The position numbers and the translations under genes were made by a program. Of a DNA stretch of 64,000 nt, positions 35,491-42,937 are shown one piece after another. The stretch is from Deferribacteraceae bacterium V6Fe1 (GTDB lineage Bacteria; Chrysiogenota; Deferribacteres; Deferribacterales; Deferrivibrionaceae): positions 62,001 through 126,000 of the forward strand of contig CP063375.1 of NCBI GenBank assembly GCA_022813675.1. Direction: 5' to 3'. Numbering within the stretch: position 1 is the stretch's first letter; every line of letters begins with the position of its first letter. The notes under the pieces are model-generated. The model searched no databases. It was given only the letters and a program-made list of their open reading frames with translations, and was not told the origin of the DNA.

Positions 35491-35541
35491 CATAACTATT
35501 TATTCTTTAACAAAATCTATCATAGTCAATATTCTATGTCA
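35491..35541 (-). promoter_or_regulatory. attI-like site with cassette promoter, copy 2 (left part, split by IS)
   Basis: Reading the minus strand toward the cassettes, this holds the -10 candidate TAGATT, the conserved AAAGAATAAATAG stretch and the core G/TTATGCC at 35496/35495. The -35 box TTGACA is complete at 37018-37013 on the other side of the insertion sequence. Because nine bases were duplicated, the left copy still has TGACA, with the element's terminal G replacing the first T. The promoter may therefore persist in weakened form. Confidence 0.65.
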
Positions 35542-37008
35542 CTGCCATCACCCCATTTTTTGCACCTTTAAGCTACAAGTAAACTTTTCTTTCTTTTCAT
35601 TTTTCCTAACTCATTAATCCGATGTCTTTTTTCCTTAATCTTAAAATAATAATCCAATTTAAAATAACACACTTTATCTGATTCATAAATCTTTTCCCTA
35701 AACCTAAAAAGTCGTTCTTTAGATGATAATAACAAGTTCATTAACCCATCTGAAATTCGATAATAAATAAATTTACATACAACCTTACCCTTACTATTAA
35801 ATTTCTCCCTTTTTGCCATATTCTCTAAAAGTTTTGAAACAATTGTATCTTTCTCTATTTGGCTTAATACATTCCAACAAAAGGATACTAACGATAATAT
35901 AGTCTTTAAAGATTCAAACTTCCTCACAAGACACTTTTCCAGCCCAAATTGCTGTTTCATAAATCTATAGCTTTCTTCTATTTTCCATCTCTTAAAATAA
36001 GATTTAATCCTAAAGTAAGCCTCCTTACTGCTACTTATGTGGCCTTCACATAAAAAATAAAGTTTATTCTTATTACCATGAAAGCTCACACTAATAACTG
36101 TAACTGCTCGATTGTTGTAGTAACATTTTGCATAACCATAAGAAATACCACCCTTCTTGTAACGCCTGTTTATTATACCATTGCAAATTTTATATACTGA
36201 CATCTTCTCGCCCTTATATTCTAAATGCCTCTTACCTGTGCTCCTAATAACAAAATTTAAATCTTCTCGAAGAAGATATCTTAAAATTACTCCCCTGTCA
36301 TAACCCCTATCAAATACAAATAAACCCTTATTTCGAAACTTATCTTTTAATTTATCCAGCATATTTAAGGTCTCTGTATTCTCACTTTTAAAGTCTTGAG
36401 ATTTAGAACTATAAGCATCTAAATATAATGAAAATAAACGTTTGCTACTGGGGCTATAACACACTGCATGATTTAAATGGAAGCCATTAGCAATACGACC
36501 ACTACTACCATCGTGGACTTTACCAATAAGCTCAAAGTTTCTACCATAATTGTGAACCAAATCTCCACCATCAATTGATATTATTAACCTGGAATCTGAT
36601 TCTGTTTCTTTAAGTGCGTAATCAATATTATATGCATTTGAAATAGCAAGTAGATGTGAATAATTAAATGTATTTCTTTGCAACCGCTTTAATGTGTGTT
36701 TAATTCCACACTTCTCATTTAAATAACCAGATATGGCAGTAAGATTTAAACTGCGAGTAGCAAAACAACCTGAAATAATCTCAAGAATATACTTTTGTTG
36801 CGGCTTTGTGAGATAATCATGAAGGTTTCTTGTAGTGTTTAACATTTTTCCCTTCACATTTTTAGTAATTTCACCTATCATAAACTGCCTCCATTTTGTT
36901 GTTATTGTTGCTTTTTTCGTTAAAATCATAATACAACATCTTGGAGGCATTATCAATTATAAATACCTGTCAAATAACATTTCTTATGTAAAAATGGGGT
37001 GATGCCAG
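35542..37008 (-). mobile_element. IS4-type insertion sequence, 1467 bp
   Basis: The ends are inverted repeats: left CTGCCATCACCCCATTTTT, and the right end read inward CTGGCATCACCCCATTTTT, one mismatch over 19 bases. The 9-bp sequence TCTATGTCA flanks both sides (35533-35541 and 37009-37017) as a target-site duplication. It holds one transposase gene and nothing else. The second attI-like copy at 30833-30888 shows the uninterrupted target, confirming the insertion point. Confidence 0.93.
35568..36881 (-). CDS. IS4-type transposase
   Basis: A 437-aa DDE transposase. The first Asp is in IISIDGGDLVHNYG, the second in LFVFDRGYDRG, and the Glu in KRWKIEESYRFMKQQFG, whose Y-R/E spacing resembles the IS4 signature. 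ATG 36881 is chosen since GGAGG lies seven bases upstream; longer starts would lack it. The frame appears intact, so the element may be active. Confidence 0.9.
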   Translation of the reverse strand: MIGEITKNVKGKMLNTTRNLHDYLTKPQQKYILEIISGCFATRSLNLTAISGYLNEKCGIKHTLKRLQRNTFNYSHLLAISNAYNIDYALKETESDSRLIISIDGGDLVHNYGRNFELIGKVHDGSSGRIANGFHLNHAVCYSPSSKRLFSLYLDAYSSKSQDFKSENTETLNMLDKLKDKFRNKGLFVFDRGYDRGVILRYLLREDLNFVIRSTGKRHLEYKGEKMSVYKICNGIINRRYKKGGISYGYAKCYYNNRAVTVISVSFHGNKNKLYFLCEGHISSSKEAYFRIKSYFKRWKIEESYRFMKQQFGLEKCLVRKFESLKTILSLVSFCWNVLSQIEKDTIVSKLLENMAKREKFNSKGKVVCKFIYYRISDGLMNLLLSSKERLFRFREKIYESDKVCYFKLDYYFKIKEKRHRINELGKMKRKKSLLVA

Positions 37009-37030
37009 TCTATGTCAATATTAATCAAAG
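37009..37030 (-). promoter_or_regulatory. Right part of the split attI-like site (-35 side)
   Basis: It begins with the target-site duplication TCTATGTCA and carries on as ATATTAATC, matching the sequence next to copy 1 (30872-30888). It contains minus-strand TTGACA at 37018-37013, the original -35 box of the cassette promoter. Confidence 0.6.
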
Positions 37031-37126
37031 GACATGAATCAAAACTCACCTAATTTATGATTAAACATTGCTTTTATAATTTTGAAATATAAATTGTGAT
37101 ATTATTACACGCAAAAAGGTTCTAAT

Positions 37127-37572
37127 ATGGAAAAAGAGAAAAAATTATTAGACATTGTGAGAGAAAAAATACGTGTTAGACAATATAGTTTTCAAACTGA
37201 AAAAACATATATTGGATGGACAAAAAGATATATTTATTTCATAACAAAAAGCATCCTAGCAAATCAAGAAAAAAAGATATAGAAGCATTTTTAACTCATC
37301 TTGCTGTCGATAAAAACGTTTCTGCAACAACTTAAAACCAAGCTTTTAATGGTATCTTATTTTTATACGAAAATGTCTTAGATATATCTTTAAAAGAATC
37401 TAACATAAATACTCTGCGTGCCAAAAGAAGAGAACATATGCTACAAAGTGGGATAGATATAAGGACTATACAAGAGCTTTTAGGCCATAAAGACATAAGT
37501 ACTACAATGATATATGTCCATATTCTAAAAGATTTAAACAAAAATATGATAAAAAGTCCTTTGGACTTCTAA
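37127..37572 (+). pseudogene. intI: Decayed integron integrase (intI)
   Basis: The N-terminal frame reads LLDIVREKIRVRQYSFQTEK and TYIGWTKRYIY, then a one-base loss in a T run near 37240 shifts the frame to FHNKKHPSKSRKKDIEAFLT and HLAVDKNVSATT. A CAA-to-TAA-type stop follows, then NQAFNGILFLYENVLD. At about 37434 the text jumps from LRAKRRE to HMLQSGIDIRTIQELLGHKD and ends at SPLDF. These are IntI family signatures. The central catalytic region, with the first Arg box and the IntI-specific insert, is deleted. It diverges from the cassette array as in canonical integrons. Confidence 0.88.
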
Positions 37573-37659
37573 ATTTTTTTAAAATGGAACCAATACTTTT
37601 TAGCTTACCAGAGTAATAAGTAAATTAGCAAATATTCAATGCTATATAAACGAAAACGA

Positions 37660-38235
37660 TAATCAAAATCCCCGAGCTACCCCGGGGATAATATTTACTT
37701 TTTTAGTACCTTATTTAAAATATTTTCCGCTGCCATCACTATTGCATTATTTGCCGGATAAAAGCTCTGAAATGGCTGAGCACAATAGCTAAAATTAAAC
37801 AAATCCATAGCGGTATTATTATTTTGAATGGCAAGAGAAATTGTGTCTATTCTGCCAGGCACCCCTTCGCCTGCCACAACCTGCCCGCCTAAGATTTTCA
37901 ATGTCTTTTTATCAGCAATAAGCTTTACTTTGACCTTTTTTGCTCCGGGAATTATCGGAAATCTGGTAGTAGTCTCACCATAACCGGCTATTACATCAAA
38001 CCCTCTCTGCTTTGCCACTTCCTCGGTAAAGCCAGTGCCCCCCATCCTGTATTTCTCAACCTTTGTAATAGCACCATTTATAAACCCTTGATATTTATAA
38101 TCTCTGCCCAATAAATTATAGGCAAGTATTTTTGCCATCGGCACAGCGTTTGTAGCAAGCTTGCCACCGATAGGCTTTTTATCAATGTAGGAAACAAAAG
38201 ATGCCACATCACCTGCTGCATATACATCCTTGATA
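37660..38235. repeat. 576-bp direct repeat, partner of 30922-31497
   Basis: The two segments align at a constant offset of 6738 bp with no gaps seen, differing only by scattered substitutions. They include the terminator and the last third of the oxidoreductase gene. Recombination between them would remove the integron array and leave an intact gene. Confidence 0.88.
37668..37689 (-). terminator. Intrinsic terminator of the oxidoreductase gene, copy B
   Basis: Stem ATCCCCG (37668-37674) / CGGGGAT (37683-37689) with an 8-base loop; on the minus strand TTTT follows. It lies 5 bases past the stop codon of the full oxidoreductase gene. Confidence 0.85.
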
Positions 38236-39032
38236 TTTGTTTCCATCTTTTCATTGACCACTATCCCATAATTGTCAATTTTAAGTGCAGTATCCTTAAA
38301 TATTTCCACATTAGCCTTTACGCCCACAGAAAAAATTATCAAATCATTTTCTCCAAGCTCAATATGGCTACCGTCAGATAAATTTACCTTTTGGACAAAT
38401 TTTTCTCCATCAAGACTTTCTACCTTTGTATTAAGTAGCAATTTGACACCAATCCCACCTATCTCCTCTTCCGGCAGTTCAGTCATATCTTTATCAAGCA
38501 GATTGGGCAATACCCTATCTTGCATCTCTACAAGATAAGTCTGCAAACCTTTTCTAAAAAGTGCCACAGCCATCTCAATGCCTATATTTCCGGCACCGAC
38601 TACCACTGCCTTTTTGGCACCGCTATTTATACACCCGAGAATCTGCTCCAAATCGCTTTCGGTCTTTACTGTCGCTATATTTTCCAAATGGCTCCCTTTT
38701 ATTGGTGGTACAAATGGTGAAGCTCCTGTAGCAATAATAAGTTTGTCATATTCAAAGCTGCCATTATTTTCCGTAAATACGTTTTTTTTATCAAAATCAA
38801 CCTTTACAACTTTATCTTTTACAAGCTTTGCACCGACATCAAGCACAAGGCTATCTTGCTTTCTAATCTTTTCCTTCTCTACCAAATCTTCTACTACGTA
38901 AGGCAAAGCACAGTAAATGACACTGTAAGGTTCTGGTCTTACCATTGTGATGTCAATCTGATCATTATGTGCCTTAAGTGTCCTTGTCGCCTGTATCCCT
39001 GCCGGTCCACCACCAATAACCACTACTCTCAT
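37695..39032 (-). CDS. FAD-dependent pyridine-nucleotide oxidoreductase (NADH oxidase / CoA-disulfide reductase family)
   Basis: A 445-aa flavoenzyme. FAD-binding GGGPAGIQATRTL opens the chain. A single conserved Cys lies in YSVIYCALPYVVE (about residue 45), the position of the redox Cys in NADH oxidase, CoA-disulfide and related sulfur reductases. The NAD(P)H motif is GAGNIGIEMAVAL, the second FAD motif is DVYAAGDVASF, and a C-terminal dimerisation domain follows. The substrate could be CoA-disulfide, polysulfide or oxygen; sequence cannot decide. It is transcribed alone from a promoter overlapped by a palindrome, and its 3' third is duplicated at 30957-31497. Confidence 0.88.
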   Translation of the reverse strand: MRVVVIGGGPAGIQATRTLKAHNDQIDITMVRPEPYSVIYCALPYVVEDLVEKEKIRKQDSLVLDVGAKLVKDKVVKVDFDKKNVFTENNGSFEYDKLIIATGASPFVPPIKGSHLENIATVKTESDLEQILGCINSGAKKAVVVGAGNIGIEMAVALFRKGLQTYLVEMQDRVLPNLLDKDMTELPEEEIGGIGVKLLLNTKVESLDGEKFVQKVNLSDGSHIELGENDLIIFSVGVKANVEIFKDTALKIDNYGIVVNEKMETNIKDVYAAGDVASFVSYIDKKPIGGKLATNAVPMAKILAYNLLGRDYKYQGFINGAITKVEKYRMGGTGFTEEVAKQRGFDVIAGYGETTTRFPIIPGAKKVKVKLIADKKTLKILGGQVVAGEGVPGRIDTISLAIQNNNTAMDLFNFSYCAQPFQSFYPANNAIVMAAENILNKVLKK

Positions 39033-39046
39033 AATCTTCCTCCTTC

Positions 39047-39094
39047 ATTCATATAGCAATATATGAATATATGTATTTACAGATATATAGTCAA
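39047..39094 (-). promoter_or_regulatory. Promoter and operator of the flavoprotein oxidoreductase
   Basis: On the minus strand TTGACT (39094-39089), a 17-bp spacer and TATATT (39071-39066) form a good promoter. The inverted repeat ATTCATATA (39047-39055) / TATATGAAT (39060-39068) overlaps its -10 and start region, a position suited to repression. The arm sequence resembles the palindrome at 29283-29312. Confidence 0.7.
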
Positions 39095-39212
39095 CGACTT
39101 TTTTGAATATTTACCCGTTTATTGTCCGGCAACCTGTCAAATATAACAATATTCAATTTCTCTTCATTGCAAAATTTATTGCTCTAAATTAACCTCCTTG
39201 ATATTATTGATT

Positions 39213-40892
39213 ATGAAAATTAGGCTACCAAAAATTTATTACTTGATGTTTGCATCTATCTGCGTGGGGCTGCTCTCCAAATTTTTCTTAATAATTGCGT
39301 ATCTGCTAAGTATCATATTGATAATATTATTTTTTGAAAAAAGGCTAAGGCAGATTTTACTATTTTTGTTATGTGGGATATTTTTAATTAGCAACTTTGC
39401 AACGGTAATTCTTGATAAAAAAAGCTATGGTAAAAAGGCTACAACATATTACTCAATCACAAAAAATTTCAAATCATATGAAAATTTTGATATAGGCGAC
39501 ATCATAATCGGCAAAAAAGAGTCTATAAATCAATATTCTATTAACATTAAGCCGCTCTTGACTTTAAAAATTCCAGTTGTGTCTTCAATAATCTCATTCA
39601 GAAAGAATTTAAGCGAAAGACTATATCTAAAATCAGGGGAAAAGCTAACTTTAATTCAAGGATTGATTCTCGGAGATAAAAGTAAGATAAGCGGAGCCAC
39701 AAAGGATAAATTTACCTATCTCGGCCTAAATCACTATCTTGCAATTTCGGGGCTTCATATAGGAATAATTGCAGTAGTCCTGATAACTCTAATACCAAAA
39801 ATACCTTTAAAACCGAAGCTTTTGATTGTATCTATCATCTTACTATTCTTCACGATACTGACAGGCTTTAAAATACCTGTCATACGCTCTGTAATATTTT
39901 TTGCAATCTTAACTATAACCTACATTATGAATGTAAAAGTCGATTTCAAAAATTTTGTTATACTTATAGGCTCTATTTTTACACTTATCTCCCCTCCCAC
40001 TATTTTTAATTTATCATTTATATTGTCATTTTCCGCCATTTTAGGAATCGCATTTATTATTGAGGAGGAAAAACATTTTTTATTTAACATTTTTATAACT
40101 TCAATAGCTGCAACAATTTTTACTCTACCTTTTGTGCTCTACTTTTTCAAAATGTATAATTTTTTGGCTGTTATAAATACGATAGTAGTTTTTCCGATAA
40201 TCTATCTGCATATTGTATGCGGCGTTTTTACGCTACTATATGAAAATATTTTTATAAGGCCGCTTATTGTAAATGAAAATATTTTAAATCAGATGCTTGA
40301 TCTTTTGATAAAATATGAATCTCATTTTTTTACAACAAATAAAATCCCACTCATTATATTTGTAGTGATGCTCTTAACCATACTTATTTCTCTAATAACA
40401 AGAAAGAAAATACTACTTGTCATTATTCCTATTTTGGCTTTGATACCTTATTATACTCCTGATAAAAATATCTACTTTCCAAACTTTATAAGAAGTAAAG
40501 CCGTAATCGATATGACTTCAAATGAGATTTATTACCAGGGGTTTTATTCAGATTACAGATACAAACTACTCCCCTATCTGCTCGACAAAAATATCAGTTT
40601 AAAATTTAATCGCGGCTATTTTAGAATATATGACGGAGAAAATATCTTTATAAAACATAATGAAGAAATTAAATCACTGACAAATATTTGCATAAATAGC
40701 ACTAACGACAACTGTCTATTTGAATATTTTACAAACAAAGGCTATTTTAAAGGGATAACGTATAGACAAGACAAAATTTACATTGTATATGATACGGACT
40801 TGGAAAAGGGGAATATTTTTACTCTAAAAAACAAAAAAGAGCTTATTTTTAGTCCAAAGGGAGCATTAATAGATGAAAATTTTCCTAAATGA
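39213..40892 (+). CDS. comEC: ComEC/Rec2-family competence membrane protein (short form)
   Basis: About 559 aa, with many transmembrane helices. The Competence domain is recognisable by the segment GLILGDKSKISGATKDKF and then HYLAISGLHIGIIAVV, the most conserved ComEC signature. ComEC forms the inner-membrane channel for single-stranded DNA in natural transformation. The C-terminal metallo-beta-lactamase-like domain of longer homologues is absent. ATG 39213 is favoured over an earlier TTG at 39198, but neither has a clear ribosome site. It overlaps thiF by 20 bases. Uptake of DNA would be one route for the array's foreign cassettes. Confidence 0.85.
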   Translation: MKIRLPKIYYLMFASICVGLLSKFFLIIAYLLSIILIILFFEKRLRQILLFLLCGIFLISNFATVILDKKSYGKKATTYYSITKNFKSYENFDIGDIIIGKKESINQYSINIKPLLTLKIPVVSSIISFRKNLSERLYLKSGEKLTLIQGLILGDKSKISGATKDKFTYLGLNHYLAISGLHIGIIAVVLITLIPKIPLKPKLLIVSIILLFFTILTGFKIPVIRSVIFFAILTITYIMNVKVDFKNFVILIGSIFTLISPPTIFNLSFILSFSAILGIAFIIEEEKHFLFNIFITSIAATIFTLPFVLYFFKMYNFLAVINTIVVFPIIYLHIVCGVFTLLYENIFIRPLIVNENILNQMLDLLIKYESHFFTTNKIPLIIFVVMLLTILISLITRKKILLVIIPILALIPYYTPDKNIYFPNFIRSKAVIDMTSNEIYYQGFYSDYRYKLLPYLLDKNISLKFNRGYFRIYDGENIFIKHNEEIKSLTNICINSTNDNCLFEYFTNKGYFKGITYRQDKIYIVYDTDLEKGNIFTLKNKKELIFSPKGALIDENFPK

Positions 40893-41673
40893 AAAGGAAA
40901 TTGATTTAAACAAACAAACAACAATTGAAGAATTGAAAAATTCTTTTAAACCTGACGCGGATGTCATAATCTATAACGGTCATATGACTAACGAAAATAT
41001 CTCGCTTAAGGATGGCGATTCTGTATTTTTCATAAAAAAAGGTGAAATGCCAAATAGTGAAGAGCTTGAATACCTAATGGCTGCAAGGCACACTCCGGGT
41101 GTGCATAAAAAACTAAAAAAAGCAAGAGTAGCCATCGCCGGGCTTGGGGGCTTAGGCTCAAATATTGCAATAAATCTTGCAAGGATGGGGATAGGATATA
41201 TCAAGCTGATTGACTTTGATATTGTCGAGCCTTCCAACCTTAACAGGCAACAATATTTTATTGACCAAATCGGGATGTTTAAGACTGATGCGATGCTCGA
41301 CACTTTAAAAAAGATAAACCCATATATTCACTACGAAGCCATAAATATTTACGTGAAAAAGGATAATGTAGAAAAACTTTTCGGGGATGTAGATGTCATA
41401 ATAGAAGCCTTTGACAAGGCTGAAAACAAAGCTATGCTGATATCCGCAGCATCAATGCTGTTTAAAGATAAATGTATAATTGGTGCTTCAGGTGTTGCAG
41501 GGCTTTACGATACATCACTTTTTAAGGTCAAAAAACTTGGGGAAAAGATTTATATCGTGGGCGATTTTGAAAATGAGGCAAAGCCCGGTCAAGGACTTAT
41601 GGCAACAAGAGTCGCCGTTGCAGCCAACATTCAGGCAAACTTGGCTGTAAACTATATTTTGGAGGAGCTATGA
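40873..41673 (+). CDS. thiF: ThiF-family sulfur-carrier adenylyltransferase with N-terminal ThiS-like domain
   Basis: This 266-aa E1-like enzyme activates the C-terminus of a sulfur carrier with ATP. Residues 1-60 resemble a ubiquitin-like/ThiS fold without a Gly-Gly end. The nucleotide-binding loop is AIAGLGGLGSNIAINL, followed by DFDIVEPSNLNRQQYF. The layout matches the ThiF family 2 type. It overlaps thiS by four bases (ATGA), so the two are coupled. thiG and thiH are not nearby. Confidence 0.88.
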   Translation: MKIFLNEKEIDLNKQTTIEELKNSFKPDADVIIYNGHMTNENISLKDGDSVFFIKKGEMPNSEELEYLMAARHTPGVHKKLKKARVAIAGLGGLGSNIAINLARMGIGYIKLIDFDIVEPSNLNRQQYFIDQIGMFKTDAMLDTLKKINPYIHYEAINIYVKKDNVEKLFGDVDVIIEAFDKAENKAMLISAASMLFKDKCIIGASGVAGLYDTSLFKVKKLGEKIYIVGDFENEAKPGQGLMATRVAVAANIQANLAVNYILEEL

Positions 41674-41870
41674 AGATAACACTAAACGGAAAAGATACAG
41701 AATTAGAAAAAAATATAACTGTAAGTGAACTATTGCAAAACCTAAAAATCCATAGTAAAGTGGTAGTTGTTGAAATTAATGGAAACATTGTCGAAAAAGA
41801 CAACTTTGACAATACGTTTATTAAAGAAAATGACAAAGTGGAGGTCGTCCGTTTTGTCGGTGGAGGATAA
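41670..41870 (+). CDS. thiS: Sulfur carrier protein ThiS
   Basis: A 66-aa ubiquitin-like protein ending in Gly-Gly-Gly (VVRFVGGG), the site of adenylation and thiocarboxylate formation. It donates sulfur for the thiazole ring of thiamine. The fold is typical: ITLNGKDTELEKNITVSELL at the start. It is coupled to thiF upstream and followed by a thioredoxin-like gene one base after the stop codon. Confidence 0.9.
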   Translation: MKITLNGKDTELEKNITVSELLQNLKIHSKVVVVEINGNIVEKDNFDNTFIKENDKVEVVRFVGGG

Positions 41871-41871
41871 C

Positions 41872-42300
41872 TTGAGATTTATTTTTATTCTTTTATTTTT
41901 TATTTCATCGATATCTTATGCTGATATTAAAACATTTGACTTAAAAAATTTGTCCGAAGTTACCAAAGGGCAAGATTACACAGTGCTCGTATTTTGGGCG
42001 ACTTACTGCCCTTTCTGCAAAAAAGAATTGAAAGATATCAACAACGAGTACAATAAATTTACGGGAAAAAATATCAAAGTAATTGCTCTGTCAACTGACC
42101 TGCTAAAATCCACCGTGGAAAATTTTCTTAAAACGGTAGACTACAAATTTGAAACGTATATAGCCGCAGATGATATCAAAAAACAATTTAATGTTCATTA
42201 TGTCCCTGTCACCGTAATTATTGATAAAGATGGGGATTTGCACGATATTTCCCCCGGCAGAAAGAGTGTAAAAGATATCTTTGAAATGATGGAAGAGTGA
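41872..42300 (+). CDS. Exported TlpA-like thioredoxin-fold protein
   Basis: A 142-aa protein with a signal peptide (about 1-17, ending SYA) and a single thioredoxin-like domain. The active site is WATYCPFCKKEL, with an intact CPFC, and the cis-proline is in VHYVPVTVIID. It probably reduces or oxidises disulfides in the periplasm. The TTG at 41872 is chosen because GGAGG (41862-41866) precedes it by five bases; the longer frame inside thiS has no such site. Confidence 0.85.
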   Translation: MRFIFILLFFISSISYADIKTFDLKNLSEVTKGQDYTVLVFWATYCPFCKKELKDINNEYNKFTGKNIKVIALSTDLLKSTVENFLKTVDYKFETYIAADDIKKQFNVHYVPVTVIIDKDGDLHDISPGRKSVKDIFEMMEE

Positions 42301-42302
42301 TA

Positions 42303-42929
42303 TTACTTTTCCAAAGAAAGTTTCAAACCGAAAATTATAAAAACTAAGCCGGTTAATTTATTGAAGTAAAAGGATACTTTGCGATTGCTTCTAAATTTAT
42401 AGCTGAGCTTAGCAGAAGAAAATACCAAAAGCATGCACCAAATAAAGCTCGTGGATACAAAGGTAAGACCTAAAACCATAAAACTTAAGATGTGTGACTG
42501 ACTGTCTTGAGCAACAAACTGAGGTAAAAAAGCGAGGAAAAAAATTGCAACTTTTGGATTTAATGCATTGGTCAAAAAACCTTGCCTGAAAATTTTCCAT
42601 ATATTTTTTATTAAATTATGCTCTGCACTTTCTTTGGCTATCTTTCCTTCAAAAGCCATTTTAAACCCTAAATATATAAGGTAAATAGATCCGATAATTT
42701 TAACAAAAGAGTAAACAGCTGCGGATTTAGCAATCAATGTTGAAAGCCCCAAAGATGCCATAAACGTGTGAAACAATATCCCCGATAATATACCAAGGGC
42801 TGCCCAAAAACCTGCTTTTTTGCCTTGAATAGCGCTATGCCTTAAAATGTAAAAATTATCAACCCCGGGCGTAAGGTTGAGTAAGATACTGGCAATAATA
42901 AATGTCTCAAAATTATAAATTCCTAACAT
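42303..42929 (-). CDS. LysE/RhtB-family amino-acid exporter
   Basis: A 208-aa inner-membrane protein with about six transmembrane helices. The LysE signature LNLTPGVDNFYILRHSAIQG occurs in helix 1-2, and GSIYLIYLGFKMAF is also typical. The family exports amino acids or related compounds; the substrate is not clear. It follows ubiD on the same strand with an 8-base gap. Confidence 0.88.
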   Translation of the reverse strand: MLGIYNFETFIIASILLNLTPGVDNFYILRHSAIQGKKAGFWAALGILSGILFHTFMASLGLSTLIAKSAAVYSFVKIIGSIYLIYLGFKMAFEGKIAKESAEHNLIKNIWKIFRQGFLTNALNPKVAIFFLAFLPQFVAQDSQSHILSFMVLGLTFVSTSFIWCMLLVFSSAKLSYKFRSNRKVSFYFNKLTGLVFIIFGLKLSLEK

Positions 42930-42937
42930 TGTTTACT

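Larger units (their letters stand above)
30833..37572. mobile_element. Chromosomal integron with decayed integrase and cassette array
   Basis: Plus-strand intI remnant, attI-like site with promoter, and minus-strand cassettes in order: HNH-WYL, XerC-like recombinase, protease, empty segment, DUF6884/GIY-YIG. Three of the cassettes have matching inverted start and end boxes. A truncated chromosomal gene copy and a second attI-like site close the left end. The layout is canonical apart from the IS insertion and the missing integrase core. Confidence 0.75.

Noticed and set aside
37332-37541. Minus-strand frame over the intI remnant
   Set aside because: The plus strand shows clear IntI segments in two frames; the minus frame has no recognisable content.
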